NCBI RefSeq assembly: GCF_000505665.1
Contig: NC_023033.1
Coordinates: 992,001-1,056,000, forward strand
Reading direction: 5' to 3'
Length of the DNA: 64,000 nt
Source: Thermosynechococcus sp. NK55a
GTDB lineage: Bacteria > Cyanobacteriota > Cyanobacteriia > Thermosynechococcales > Thermosynechococcaceae
Shown: positions 30,533 to 39,892 of the stretch, in pieces
Layout: each line of letters begins with the position of its first letter
How positions within the stretch are numbered: the first letter of the stretch is position 1
Notes under the pieces: generated by a model
Databases searched by the model: none
What the model was told of the DNA's origin: nothing
Seen by the model: the letters and a program-made list of their open reading frames with translations, nothing else
Translations under genes and position numbers: made by a program

Positions 30533-31609
30533 ATGCGCATTGCTCAAATTGCCCCCCTGTGGGAACGGGTACCGCCGCCAGCCTACGGGGGTGTGGAGTT
30601 GGTGGTGAGTCTGCTCACGGAAGAATTAGTCAAGCGAGGGCACGAGGTCACCCTGTTTGCCAGTGGTGATTCAATTACCCAAGCCAAATTGGTTTCTACC
30701 TATCCCCACGCCATTCGCCTTGATCCCAATGTGCAAGAATATGCCGTCTATGAAGCTCTTCAACTGGGAGAGGTCTTTAGTCGCGCCGATGAATTTGATG
30801 TCATCCATTCCCATGTGGGCTATACAGCTTTGCCCTACGCCAGTCTAGTGAAGACACCGGTTGTTCACACCCTCCATGGTCGCTTTACGACGGATAATGA
30901 GCGCATTTTCAGCCAATATCGCAACCAAAACTACGTCAGTATTTCCCATTCCCAGCGGCAACTACGGGACTTGAACTACCTTGCCACGGTTTATAACGCC
31001 ATTGCCGTGGAAACCCATCACTTCTATCCCCAGCCCAGCGATCCGCCCTATCTGGCCTTCTTGGGACGGCTTTCTCCCGAAAAAGGCCCTCACCATGCCA
31101 TTGAAATTGCCAAACGGGTGGGTATTCCGCTGCGGATAGCAGGCAAAGTGGACCGGGTCGATCGCGACTACTTCAAGGAATTGATTGAACCCCACATTGA
31201 TGGTGAATTTATCCAGTTCATCGGCGAGGCGGATCATCCGACTAAGAATGCCCTCCTTGGGGGGGCGATCGCCATGCTCTTTCCGATTACGTGGCAAGAA
31301 CCCTTTGGCCTGGTCATGATTGAATCCATGGCAGCGGGTACGCCAGTGGTGGCGATCGCCAAGGGAGCAGCCCCCGAAGTCATTGAGCATGGTAAAACTG
31401 GTTTCCTCTGTCACTCCGTCGAAGACTGTGTTGCTGCCGTTGCCCAAGTGCCGCAACTGGACCGCAGGGCCTGTCGAGACTACGTTTGGCAGCGGTTCAG
31501 TGTTGAGCGGATGGTGAGCGAGTATGAAGCAGTCTATGATACCGTTGTCGCCAATACCTTTGTCCATAATGGACATCGTAGGGGAACAATTGAACTGCTA
31601 GCCAGTTAG
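30533..31609 (+). CDS. GT4-family glycosyltransferase
   Basis: A 358-residue GT-B fold glycosyltransferase. The N-terminal acceptor domain begins MRIAQIAPLWERVPPPAYGG. The C-terminal donor domain carries LGRLSPEKGPHHAIEIAKR and the E-x7-E motif in WQEPFGLVMIESMAAGTPVV. The gene precedes a sucrose-phosphate-synthase-like GT4 gene by 59 bases, so a role in sucrose, compatible-solute or glycolipid synthesis is possible, but no acceptor can be read from the sequence. The ATG at 30533 is preceded by GAGGAGG. Confidence 0.87.
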   Translation: MRIAQIAPLWERVPPPAYGGVELVVSLLTEELVKRGHEVTLFASGDSITQAKLVSTYPHAIRLDPNVQEYAVYEALQLGEVFSRADEFDVIHSHVGYTALPYASLVKTPVVHTLHGRFTTDNERIFSQYRNQNYVSISHSQRQLRDLNYLATVYNAIAVETHHFYPQPSDPPYLAFLGRLSPEKGPHHAIEIAKRVGIPLRIAGKVDRVDRDYFKELIEPHIDGEFIQFIGEADHPTKNALLGGAIAMLFPITWQEPFGLVMIESMAAGTPVVAIAKGAAPEVIEHGKTGFLCHSVEDCVAAVAQVPQLDRRACRDYVWQRFSVERMVSEYEAVYDTVVANTFVHNGHRRGTIELLAS

Positions 31610-31668
31610 GTGTCCCCCTAAACCCTTTGCAAAAGTCTTTCTTTGACCGCTATTCAAAAGGTGTATTT

Positions 31669-33027
31669 ATGCAAGCATTATCAACCCGTACAGCAAAAAA
31701 TACACTTCCTCGGGCCTTTGCCATGTCCCAGCCACAGGTACCTGCCCGTCAACCCATTGCCTTGATTTCTGTTCATGGGGATCCCGCCGCTGATGTCGGC
31801 CATGAATCCGCCGGTGGTCAAAATATCTATGTACGGCAATTGGGGGAAGCCCTAGCGGCAGCCGGGTGGCACGTGGATATGTTTACCCGCAAAATCCATC
31901 CCGATGACCCCGATGTGATTGAGCACAGCCCCCACTGTCGCACCATTCGCCTAGAGGCAGGCCCTCTGAACTATATTCCTCGGGAAAAGCTCTTTGAGAC
32001 CCTACCCAAGTTTGTCGAAGCCTTCAAGGCCTACCATGCCAAGTATGGCTATCCGCTGATCCACACCAATTACTGGCTCTCCGGCTGGGTGGGTTGGCAG
32101 TTGCGTCAGGTATTGAATTTTCAATGGCTACACACCTACCACTCCTTGGGGGTTGTCAAATATCAGGTGGCTTCTGAGCAAGCCCAACGGGATGAAACCC
32201 GCCTCATGGTCGAAAAAGCCATCCTTGAAAATGCTGACTGCGTGATTGTGACTAGCCCCCAAGAGGAAGCCTATCTGCGGCGTTGGGTCTCCAAGGCAGG
32301 GCAAACACGCCTGATTCCCTGTGGGACCAATTTGAATCTCTTTTACCCCGTCGCCGATGCCCGTACCCAACTGAGTTTGCCGGCTGATGAGCCGATTGTT
32401 CTCTATGTGGGTCGCTTTGATCGTCGCAAAGGGATTGAAACGCTGGTGGCAGCGATGGCTCAGGTACCCCAAGGGCGGTTACTGCTTGTGGGGGGGAGTG
32501 ATCCGCAGCGCAGCGATGGTGCCGAACGGCGACGCATTGAAGGATTGGTGCAGGAGTATAACTTGGGCGATCGCGTCACCTTTGTGGGACAAATTGACCA
32601 CGAGCGCTTGGCGGTCTACTACAGTGCTGCCAATGTCTGCGTTGTGCCCAGCTACTATGAACCCTTTGGCTTGGTGGCCATTGAAGCAATGGCCTGTGGG
32701 ACGCCGGTGATTGCTTCCGCTGTTGGGGGTCTGCAATTCACGGTAATTCCCGGGGAAACGGGGTTACTGGTACCGCCTCAGGATGCCACCGCCTTGGCCA
32801 ATGCCATTCAACGCCTCTTGGCGGATCCAGCCTGGGCGCGTACCCTTGGGGAAAAGGGTCGCGAGCGGGTGCAAGCCTTCTTCAATTGGGAGGCGATCGC
32901 CCTTCAGATGGGGCAACTCTACCGTCAACTCTTTGCCGCCTCCCTGATGGGGAATTCCCCTCGCTTAGAGACGGTTAAAAACACTGCCTCGCTGACAACG
33001 GTGACCAAAGCGGCCTTAGCCTCCTAG
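31669..33027 (+). CDS. GT4-family glycosyltransferase, probable sucrose-phosphate synthase (glucosyltransferase domain only)
   Basis: A 452-residue GT-B enzyme. AGGQNIYVRQLGEALAAAGW, the acceptor segment HTYHSLGVVKYQ and the donor E-x7-E motif YEPFGLVAIEAMACGTPVI are the pattern of sucrose-phosphate synthases and related sucrose enzymes, which join UDP-glucose and fructose-6-phosphate. No C-terminal sucrose-phosphate phosphatase-like domain follows the GT domain, so hydrolysis would need a separate phosphatase. Alternatives are sucrose synthase (normally much longer) or an unrelated GT4. The ATG at 31669 is chosen because AAAGGTG precedes it. Confidence 0.72.
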   Translation: MQALSTRTAKNTLPRAFAMSQPQVPARQPIALISVHGDPAADVGHESAGGQNIYVRQLGEALAAAGWHVDMFTRKIHPDDPDVIEHSPHCRTIRLEAGPLNYIPREKLFETLPKFVEAFKAYHAKYGYPLIHTNYWLSGWVGWQLRQVLNFQWLHTYHSLGVVKYQVASEQAQRDETRLMVEKAILENADCVIVTSPQEEAYLRRWVSKAGQTRLIPCGTNLNLFYPVADARTQLSLPADEPIVLYVGRFDRRKGIETLVAAMAQVPQGRLLLVGGSDPQRSDGAERRRIEGLVQEYNLGDRVTFVGQIDHERLAVYYSAANVCVVPSYYEPFGLVAIEAMACGTPVIASAVGGLQFTVIPGETGLLVPPQDATALANAIQRLLADPAWARTLGEKGRERVQAFFNWEAIALQMGQLYRQLFAASLMGNSPRLETVKNTASLTTVTKAALAS

Positions 33028-33179
33028 GCATCTTAAATTGAGTGGCAGAGATCAAGCCGCACTCTCGTGTGGACAGATCACCTCTGCCCTCTGCCTAACC
33101 CCTGATTGCCCTCGTGCCGAACAATTTGTTAAATTCTAGGGGGTTGTTTATCGTTTTGTATCATTTCTGAAATTTGATG

Positions 33180-33721
33180 GTGCAGTGGCGATCGCTTTCT
33201 CCCCGATGGCCTGATGTTATTCTGGCGGGACTCATTCTAGGCCCTCTATTTGCCCCCTTCTTGGCCGCCAGCAATTTTCTTTTTTGCCTAAAATTGCCCA
33301 CATCATCTATACCATGGGCCATCATGTGTGTCCGCAACCGGAAATGGGGTTAATGCTGGCCCCCCCTTGGAAAATGGCCGTGTGTATGCGCTGCTACGGC
33401 ACCCTTGTTGGAGTTCTCCTGACACGCTGGTGGATTCAGGGGTCCACCACTGCCCGGGAGTGGTACTGGTTGCCGCAATATGGTCTGGGGGGCTTTTTAG
33501 TGGCGCTGGTGTTCATGCTGTTTTACCCCCTAGAGTGGGCACTACAACACTACGGCATTTGGGGCTATTCCAATTGGATTGTCTTTCCCTTTGGGGCGAT
33601 CGCTGGATTGGGCTTGGGATTACTGATCATGCCTCTGCTATACCCCAAACAGCACCTTGCCACCTCCCGCGAAGGAGCAAACACCGAAATTTTGGTAGCC
33701 TCCGATACAAAAATTAACTAG
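33180..33721 (+). CDS. DUF2085 membrane protein, split by a poly-T frameshift
   Basis: A membrane protein of the DUF2085 family, recognised by [29 protein letters not shown] (the conserved C...C-x2-C region, possibly metal binding, quoted here only in outline) followed by four hydrophobic segments. The main frame starts at about 33284 with no proper start codon. The upstream frame from a GTG at 33180 encodes [18 protein letters not shown]. The frames join if the T6 at 33280-33285 had one more T, giving NFLFLPKIAH and 180 residues. The function of the family is unknown. Its last 27 bases contain the NtcA box of glnA. Confidence 0.7.
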
Positions 33722-33737
33722 GTCAACTTTCTACCAT
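33695..33737 (+). promoter_or_regulatory. NtcA-activated class II promoter of glnA
   Basis: The consensus NtcA palindrome GTA-N8-TAC is at 33695-33708 (GTAGCCTCCGATAC). After 23 bases a TACCAT box (33732-33737) fits the cyanobacterial -10 form TAN3T. The 20-24 base spacing is exactly that of NtcA class II promoters, where NtcA replaces the -35 element. The start of transcription would fall near 33744, about 39 bases before the glnA ATG. The box lies inside the 3' end of the DUF2085 gene. Confidence 0.85.
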
Positions 33738-33782
33738 AGATTGTCGCTGCGGTGCGCCCAATACAGAAGGAGTAACCTATAC

Positions 33783-35198
33783 ATGGCAACGCCCCAAGAA
33801 ATCTTAAATTTGATCGACAGCAAGTACGAGCTCATCGACTTGAAATTTACTGACATGCCCGGCACGTGGCAACACCTGACGGTTCACAAAAGCCAAATCA
33901 GTGAAAGCTCATTTACCGACGGTGTGCCCTTCGACGGTTCCAGTATTCGCGGTTGGAAAGCGATTAACGAATCCGACATGGTGATGGTGCCGGATCCGAA
34001 TACAGCGTGGGAAGACCCCTTCATGAAAGAACCCACCCTGAGCATGATTTGCACCATCAAAGATCCGCGCACCGGCGAACTCTACGATCGCTGCCCGCGC
34101 TCCATTGCCACCCGTGCCATTGAGTACTTAAAAGCAACCGGCATTGGCGATACGGCTTACTTTGGCCCCGAAGCCGAGTTCTTTGTTTTCGATGACGTTC
34201 GCTACGACCAAAATCAACGGTCTGGCTACTACTACGTTGACAGTATTGAAGGTCTTTGGAACACTGGCCGTGAAGAAGAAGGAGGCAACCTCGGCTACAA
34301 AATCCGTGGCAAAGAGGGTTACTTCCCCGTTGCGCCCACAGATACGCTGCAGGACTTGCGCACAGAAATGCTCTTGACGATGGCCAAGTGCGGTGTGCCC
34401 ATTGAAAAGCATCACCACGAAGTGGCTACGGCGGGGCAGTGCGAGTTGGGTTTCCGCTTTGGCACCCTCATTCAAGCTGCCGACTGGCTAATGACCTATA
34501 AGTACTGCGTCAAGAATGTTGCCCGCAAGCACGGTAAAGTGGCAACCTTTATGCCCAAGCCCGTCTTCAACGACAACGGCTCGGGGATGCATACCCACCA
34601 GTCCATTTGGAAAGATGGCCAGCCCCTGTTCTGGGGAGACGGCTATGCGAATTTGAGCCAAATTGCCCTCTGGTACATTGGTGGTATCCTCAAGCACGCT
34701 CCAGCGCTATTGGCTTTTACCAACCCAACAACGAACTCCTACAAACGACTGGTTCCCGGCTTTGAAGCCCCCGTGAACCTTGCCTATTCCCAAGGCAACC
34801 GCTCTGCCTCTGTGCGGATTCCCCTCACTGGTCCCAACCCCAAAGCGAAGCGCCTAGAGTTCCGTTGCCCCGATGCCACGAGTAATCCCTACCTTGCCTT
34901 TGCGGCAATGCTATGTGCAGGTATTGATGGCATCAAGAATCAAATTGATCCGGGTAGCCCCTTGGATGTTGATATCTACGACCTCAGCCCCGAAGAATTG
35001 GCCAAGATTCCCTCAACCCCCGGTTCACTTATGGCGGCCCTGGAAAATCTGCAAAAGGATCACAGCTTCCTCACGGCGGGGGGTGTCTTTAGCGAAGACT
35101 TTATCCTCAACTGGATTCAGTACAAGCTGGACACAGAAGTCATTCCCATGTCACTGCGTCCTCACCCCTATGAATTTACTCTCTACTTTGATGCCTAG
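33783..35198 (+). CDS. glnA: Glutamine synthetase type I
   Basis: Makes glutamine from glutamate, ammonium and ATP; the primary ammonium-assimilating enzyme. It is 471 residues, the usual GSI length. It has the latch [20 protein letters not shown], the active-site segments [16 protein letters not shown] and NRSASVRIP, and the GSI-beta-type Tyr region [11 protein letters not shown]. Cyanobacterial GSI is controlled not by adenylylation but by small inactivating factors IF7/IF17; no gene for them is visible here. The frame opens earlier at 33741, but the ATG at 33783 gives the family start. It is driven by an NtcA promoter and ends at a strong terminator. Confidence 0.98.
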   Translation: MATPQEILNLIDSKYELIDLKFTDMPGTWQHLTVHKSQISESSFTDGVPFDGSSIRGWKAINESDMVMVPDPNTAWEDPFMKEPTLSMICTIKDPRTGELYDRCPRSIATRAIEYLKATGIGDTAYFGPEAEFFVFDDVRYDQNQRSGYYYVDSIEGLWNTGREEEGGNLGYKIRGKEGYFPVAPTDTLQDLRTEMLLTMAKCGVPIEKHHHEVATAGQCELGFRFGTLIQAADWLMTYKYCVKNVARKHGKVATFMPKPVFNDNGSGMHTHQSIWKDGQPLFWGDGYANLSQIALWYIGGILKHAPALLAFTNPTTNSYKRLVPGFEAPVNLAYSQGNRSASVRIPLTGPNPKAKRLEFRCPDATSNPYLAFAAMLCAGIDGIKNQIDPGSPLDVDIYDLSPEELAKIPSTPGSLMAALENLQKDHSFLTAGGVFSEDFILNWIQYKLDTEVIPMSLRPHPYEFTLYFDA

Positions 35199-35241
35199 GC
35201 AAATGAGCTGCTAGGGTCTGGCATTTAGTGACATCCCACGC

Positions 35242-35276
35242 AGAGGCACCCATCGGGGGTTGCCTCTTTTATTTTT
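35242..35276 (+). terminator. Rho-independent terminator of glnA
   Basis: AGAGGCA (35242-35248) pairs with TGCCTCT (35261-35267), extended inward by CCC/GGG around an ATCG loop. The T-rich tail TTTTATTTTT follows directly. It begins 44 bases after the glnA stop codon. Confidence 0.88.
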
Positions 35277-35432
35277 GCTGCCGATTCTTCGCTGGTAAAG
35301 GTGTTGGGTGTGCTCGTGCTTGCCTAGAGCTGGAATTTCTGATAAGTTGGGATGCTACTAAAAATTAACATTCCCACTCTTAAATGTTGTTGATGGGGAA
35401 TGTTTCCCCTAAAAATTAGGTTGTAGGGTCCC

Positions 35433-36524
35433 ATGCTACGCGCTGGAATTGTCGGCCTACCGAATGTGGGCAAGTCAACGCTGTTTAATGCCCTTGTGGC
35501 CAATGCTAAGGCCGAGGCAGCCAATTTCCCCTTCTGTACGATTGAACCCAATGTTGGTGTCGTAGCAGTTCCCGACGAGCGGCTGGAGGTACTGGCAAAA
35601 ATTTCCCAATCTGCTCAGATTGTGCCGACGCGGGTGGAGTTTGTGGACATTGCGGGCCTGGTGAAGGGAGCTAGCAAAGGGGAAGGACTGGGCAACCAGT
35701 TCTTGGCAAATATTCGCGAGGTGGATGCCATTGTCCACGTGGTGCGCTGCTTTGAAGATGAAGATATTGTCCACGTGGCAGGGCGTGTGAATCCTGTCGA
35801 GGATATTGCGGTCATTAACTTAGAGTTAGCACTGGCGGATTTAGCCCAGATAGAAAAGCGCATTGAACGCACCCGTAAGGCAGCGCGATCGCAAAAAGAA
35901 GCACAGATTGAGCTGACGGCCCTTGAAAAGCTCCTGGGGGTACTCAATGAGGGACAGCCTGCCCGTCTGTGTCAACTTACGGAAGAGGAAGAAGCGGCCA
36001 TTCGCTTTCTCGGCTTGCTCACTCGTAAGCCTGTGATCTACGCCGCTAACGTTGCTGAGCAGGATTTGGCCACTGGCAATGAATGGACAGCGGCAGTTCA
36101 GGAGATGGCAAAGCAGGAGGGGGCAGAGGTGGTGATTGTCTCTGCTCAAGTGGAGGCCGAGCTCGTGGATTTGCCCGAGGGCGATCGCGCCGAGTATCTG
36201 GCCAGTCTTGGGGTTCGTGAGGGGGGTCTGCGATCGCTCATTCGCTCAACCTATAAGCTGCTTGGCCTACAAACCTTCTTTACCACAGGACCTAAGGAAA
36301 CCCGAGCATGGACAATTCCAGCGGGTACCAAAGCGCCCCAAGCGGCGGGCGTCATTCACAGTGACTTTGAGCGGGGCTTTATTCGCGCCGAAACGGTGAG
36401 CTATGACGATTTAGTGGCCTGTCAATCCCTGACGGTGGCTAAGGAAAAAGGCCTAGTACGCAGTGAAGGCAAAGACTATGTTGTGCAGGAGGGGGATGTG
36501 ATGCTCTTCCGCTTTAATGTTTAG
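35433..36524 (+). CDS. ychF: Ribosome-associated GTPase/ATPase YchF (Ola1)
   Basis: A 363-residue universally conserved P-loop NTPase that binds ribosomes and prefers ATP. G1 is GLPNVGKSTLFNAL, G3 is FVDIAGLVKGASKGEGLGN, and the C-terminal TGS domain contains RAWTIPAGTKAPQAAGVIH and ends EGDVMLFRFNV. Linked to stress and translation quality control in other bacteria. Monocistronic by appearance, with its own 156-base upstream gap after the glnA terminator. Confidence 0.97.
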   Translation: MLRAGIVGLPNVGKSTLFNALVANAKAEAANFPFCTIEPNVGVVAVPDERLEVLAKISQSAQIVPTRVEFVDIAGLVKGASKGEGLGNQFLANIREVDAIVHVVRCFEDEDIVHVAGRVNPVEDIAVINLELALADLAQIEKRIERTRKAARSQKEAQIELTALEKLLGVLNEGQPARLCQLTEEEEAAIRFLGLLTRKPVIYAANVAEQDLATGNEWTAAVQEMAKQEGAEVVIVSAQVEAELVDLPEGDRAEYLASLGVREGGLRSLIRSTYKLLGLQTFFTTGPKETRAWTIPAGTKAPQAAGVIHSDFERGFIRAETVSYDDLVACQSLTVAKEKGLVRSEGKDYVVQEGDVMLFRFNV

Positions 36525-36560
36525 CCCCCCCTGATTGGGATTGGATCACAAGCTTGTAGC

Positions 36561-36592
36561 TTATAACCTTATAACCTTTATAACCTTATAAC
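36561..36592. repeat. Short tandem repeat of TTATAACC between ychF and dgkA
   Basis: Copies TTATAACC at 36561-36568 and 36569-36576 are followed by variant copies TTTATAACC and TTATAACA. The array lies in the convergent gap between the ends of ychF and dgkA, and the dgkA stop codon is inside it. It is probably a slippage-generated repeat. Confidence 0.7.
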
Positions 36593-37068
36593 AATGTTCC
36601 TACAATCGGATAAACCAAGGGGGGCACAATTAAGGCCATCGCCACCCCTACGGCTGCGATTGCACTGAGCAGAACCGCACCAGCGGCACAATCTTTGGCA
36701 ATGCGAGCAAGCTCATGGTATTCTCTGCCGACGGTGAGATCCACAACGGCTTCCAAGGCCGTATTCACTAACTCTAGCCCGATAACCACGGCAATGGTTA
36801 GAACAATGACCGCCACTTCAACAGGGGGAAGTTTCAACAGGCCACTGAGGGCGATCGCACTCAGGCCAACTGCTGTGTGGATGCGAAAATTGCGCTGAGT
36901 TTGGAAAGCATAGACGACTCCCGCCCACGCATAACGGAAACTATTCAATAGGGAGGAGGCCACACGGTAGGAGCGCTGTCGCAGTAGGGTTGTCCCTGCT
37001 GCTTTCTCAGTATAGGTGGCCAGAACTTTTTGTGTCATAACGTTATCCATCACACCAAACATTCCCAT
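36586..37068 (-). CDS. dgkA: Diacylglycerol kinase (DgkA family)
   Basis: Small integral-membrane lipid kinase that phosphorylates diacylglycerol (or undecaprenol in Gram-positives). It is 160 residues, with three hydrophobic segments and the family signature in GLELVNTALEAVVDLTVG. An N-terminal extension of about 40 residues precedes the core (SFRYAWAGVVYAFQTQRNFR), as in other cyanobacteria. It lies downstream of ybeY on the same strand; the ybeY-dgkA order is common in bacteria. Confidence 0.92.
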   Translation of the reverse strand: MGMFGVMDNVMTQKVLATYTEKAAGTTLLRQRSYRVASSLLNSFRYAWAGVVYAFQTQRNFRIHTAVGLSAIALSGLLKLPPVEVAVIVLTIAVVIGLELVNTALEAVVDLTVGREYHELARIAKDCAAGAVLLSAIAAVGVAMALIVPPLVYPIVGTLL

Positions 37069-37168
37069 CTAAGTATTGACGTTAGATGTCATACACCTTG
37101 AAGAAGAAATTTTAAGAAATTTGGTTGTTAATGCCTCCCATTTAAGCACATGCTTTTCAATTTCGTTC

Positions 37169-37663
37169 CTAGCCAACAGAGCATTTACGGAACATTGGGG
37201 GTATAAGACCCACGGCTTCGAGGCACTCGGCCTGCTGAGCTAACATCCGTGCCAGTTGAGCTTCATCGGGGTGATCCCAGCCTAGGAGGTGGAGGAGGCC
37301 ATGGCAGGCCAGCCAGGTGATCTCTATAGATAGAGTGTGCCCACTTTCTGTGGCTTGCTGACAAGCGGTGTCCCCAGAAATAATAATGTCGCCCAGGTAT
37401 TCAGGTTCCTCTAGGGGCAGCGGCAGGGCGTCATCGCGGGTGGCAAAGGCAAGCACGTCCGTAGGGATGTCGCGATCGCGATACCGGCAGTTAAGGACTT
37501 GAATCTCGGCATCGGTTGTCAAACGCAGGGTCAGCTCATACTCTTTGCCTGCATTTGGTTCCACCATGGCAATCCATGTGTGAAACCACGCTGACCAAGG
37601 GAGTGGTGCCACCTCAGCGCTCAGGGAAGGATGGTGCAGTTCTAGATAGACGGTAACCGGCAT
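37169..37663 (-). CDS. ybeY: Endoribonuclease YbeY, 16S rRNA maturation
   Basis: Zinc-dependent endoribonuclease acting in 3' processing of 16S rRNA and ribosome quality control. It is 164 residues, and the metal-binding motif [16 protein letters not shown] (H-x3-H-x5-H) is intact. Upstream elements [20 protein letters not shown] and LGDIIIS are also typical. It is preceded by the DUF3285 gene (27-base gap) and followed by dgkA, forming a minus-strand group. Confidence 0.95.
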   Translation of the reverse strand: MPVTVYLELHHPSLSAEVAPLPWSAWFHTWIAMVEPNAGKEYELTLRLTTDAEIQVLNCRYRDRDIPTDVLAFATRDDALPLPLEEPEYLGDIIISGDTACQQATESGHTLSIEITWLACHGLLHLLGWDHPDEAQLARMLAQQAECLEAVGLIPPMFRKCSVG

Positions 37664-37690
37664 TGTTTTTTCTTTGTTTTCACCAACTCC

Positions 37691-37858
37691 CTAACGGGTG
37701 AGGTAGGATAAGCCCACCAACAGCGCCAACAGACCGATAGTAGTGAGGGCAAAATGGGTCAGGGATTTACGTCCCTTACGCACCATGTTCCGCATGGCCA
37801 GTTTGACATAACTAGGCTGCGCGGTAGGGGAAGACGTGGGTTTGGGGGACTGGCTCAT
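37691..37858 (-). CDS. Small DUF3285-family protein
   Basis: A 55-residue protein starting MSQSPKPTSSPTAQPSYVKL, then a basic segment MRNMVRKGRKSLTHF and a C-terminal membrane segment (TIGLLALLVGLSYLT). This matches the cyanobacterium-specific DUF3285 family of unknown function. A positively charged N-terminal side and a single C-terminal helix suggest a tail-anchored protein. It lies between rodA and ybeY on the same strand with short gaps on both sides. Confidence 0.8.
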   Translation of the reverse strand: MSQSPKPTSSPTAQPSYVKLAMRNMVRKGRKSLTHFALTTIGLLALLVGLSYLTR

Positions 37859-37912
37859 GGGATTTCACTGCTATCGGCAATCTTTATGAATTTTAACAAA
37901 GGGGGCTTGACT

Positions 37913-39187
37913 TTAGTAGCGCGATCGCGGGTGATGATTGGCCACCGCTTGTACCAGCCCCAAACCAATATAGGTTGCCAAAAGGGCAGAACGGCCATAG
38001 CTGAGGAACGGCAAGGGAATACCTGTCACCGGAAATAGGTTCATTGTCATGCCGATATTGACCACCGCTTGGAACATCAACATAGCAAAAAGGCCGATCG
38101 CCAGCAGCGAGCCGAAATCATCACGGGCACTATTGGCAATTTGCAATAGCCGCAGCCCAATGAACCAAAACAGTCCTAAAACTAGCAAGCCACCCCAAAA
38201 GCCTAATTCCTCACCGATGGCAGAAAAAATAAAGTCCGTGTGCTGCTCAGGGATAAATCCCAATTGCGTCTGCGTCCCCTGAAACAGCCCTCGCCCCCAC
38301 AGGCCACCCGCGCCAATGGCAATGCGGGATTGGATCAGATGATAGCCCGCCCCCAATGGATCTTTGTCCGGATCCAAGAACATTAAGAGGCGATCTTTTT
38401 GGTAGTCCTTGAGAACGCTCCACAGCAATTGCCCCAGCCCTGCCCCCGAAAGATTCAGAACAATGCCGCCGATCGCCCCAATCCAACCAAGGGGAAGATT
38501 TTGCCATGCCACAACCCCCATCCCCAATGTCCACAGGAACCACAGCACAAGATTTAGTTCATAGGGCAGCGGTAGGGCAAAGAGAATGGCTGCCACCAAA
38601 GGGGAGAGCATCAGCACAATCCAACCCAAACGGGCGTTGGCCCAGTAGAGCATCCCCAAGGTGATGGCAGCAAAGACCAGGGAAGTACCCAGATCGGGTT
38701 CCGATAAAATCAATCCCAGGGGCAAGGCCGTTGCCGCAAACACCCGTAGAATGCCACTGAGGCCATTGGCAGGAACCCGCTGCAGGAGGGCAGCCTGGGT
38801 GAGGATGATCGAGATTTTGGCAAATTCAGAAGGCTGGAGGTTAAAGCCAGCAATGGGCAGCCAGCTCTGGGCACCGTTAGCTTCAACGCCAAATAGGCTC
38901 ACAGCCAGTAGGAGGAGACAACTGATGCCATAAACCCACCAGTGGACTGAGATAAAGACCGAGGTCGGCACCCGTGCCAGCAGGAAAAGCAAAATTGTAC
39001 CCACGCCCGCGATTGCCAGATGTTGGAAGCCATCCTTTTCGCCAATGTGCAGCTCAGCACTGTGAATGGCCACTGCCCCTAACAGCGTAATCAACCATAC
39101 TGCAATTAAAAGTAGCCAATCCATCCCCCGCCAAGGGTAGAGCCAAGCAGACCAGCGGCGTTGCCATAGCCGAGTTGTCCAAAACAT
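37913..39187 (-). CDS. rodA: Peptidoglycan glycosyltransferase RodA (SEDS family)
   Basis: Polytopic SEDS-family membrane enzyme that polymerises lipid II in the elongation complex with a class B PBP and MreB. EPDLGTSLVFAAI and the RodA-specific QTQLGFIPEQHTDFIFSAIG and EELGFWGG are present, and the C-terminal half ends with the conserved PLPFLSYGRSALLATYIGLG. The open frame extends to 39286, but the ATG at 39187 gives a start just before the first helix (424 residues). Followed on the same strand by DUF3285, ybeY and dgkA. Confidence 0.94.
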   Translation of the reverse strand: MFWTTRLWQRRWSAWLYPWRGMDWLLLIAVWLITLLGAVAIHSAELHIGEKDGFQHLAIAGVGTILLFLLARVPTSVFISVHWWVYGISCLLLLAVSLFGVEANGAQSWLPIAGFNLQPSEFAKISIILTQAALLQRVPANGLSGILRVFAATALPLGLILSEPDLGTSLVFAAITLGMLYWANARLGWIVLMLSPLVAAILFALPLPYELNLVLWFLWTLGMGVVAWQNLPLGWIGAIGGIVLNLSGAGLGQLLWSVLKDYQKDRLLMFLDPDKDPLGAGYHLIQSRIAIGAGGLWGRGLFQGTQTQLGFIPEQHTDFIFSAIGEELGFWGGLLVLGLFWFIGLRLLQIANSARDDFGSLLAIGLFAMLMFQAVVNIGMTMNLFPVTGIPLPFLSYGRSALLATYIGLGLVQAVANHHPRSRY

Positions 39188-39358
39188 CGCCAGATATCCT
39201 TCGTTCGCACTAGGCTGGAACAGTGGTGGTTTGATTAAGACTCTCATTCTAGCTTGAGTGGAACTATGCTTCGGTGGCAACCGCATTGGTCAAGGCTTTA
39301 TAGCCAGAGATAGGGCATACTGAGGGTGAAGCACGCGAAAAGAGCCACCCCTGCTGAT

Positions 39359-39892
39359 ATGAGCCTTCCTGCGCCGACTTTGGCTGAATTGCCCCTCCAT
39401 CCCTATATTGATGGTTCAGGTCGTGTGGCCCCTGATCTCAAGGGAGCGATCGGTCTCTATGCCATTTTTGATGCTGCCGGCAGGGTGCAGTATATTGGCT
39501 ATTCTCGGGATATACGACTGAGTTTGCTACAACACCTTGTGCGCTGTCCTCAAGGGTGTAGTGGCTATAAGGCGATCGCCATTGAACGTCCCGATCGCCC
39601 GTGGCTAGAAACCGTGAAACAGCAGTGGCTAGCGGAATTGGGAACTGTGCCCTTAGGCAACGAGCGCGATCGCCCCCAGTGGGAAAATGCCATTGATGTC
39701 AAGGAGCAAATGACCGAGGCCGAACGCGCTGCATGGGCCAGTGCCGACTCACTCACTCAACCAAAGCTGCTGAAACAGGTGGCGCGGCGAGTTGAAGCAG
39801 CGATTCTCGAACAGCTACGGCAGCGATCGCTACAGGAGCCGCTGGTCTTTAACGCCAAACTAAAGGAAAGTGGACGGCTGGATCTCAAATGA
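39359..39892 (+). CDS. GIY-YIG domain protein
   Basis: A 177-residue protein whose core, GLYAIFDAAGRVQYIGYSRD, is a GIY-YIG nuclease-type fold with the order GLYAIFD...VQYIGYSRD. The usual first motif GIY reads GLY. A downstream segment ENAIDVKEQMTEAERAAWA and a C-terminal helical tail are found in plant and cyanobacterial relatives. No endonuclease activity should be assumed. The ATG at 39359 is preferred over an upstream GTG at 39326. The stop overlaps the start of the next gene by 4 bases. Confidence 0.78.
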   Translation: MSLPAPTLAELPLHPYIDGSGRVAPDLKGAIGLYAIFDAAGRVQYIGYSRDIRLSLLQHLVRCPQGCSGYKAIAIERPDRPWLETVKQQWLAELGTVPLGNERDRPQWENAIDVKEQMTEAERAAWASADSLTQPKLLKQVARRVEAAILEQLRQRSLQEPLVFNAKLKESGRLDLK

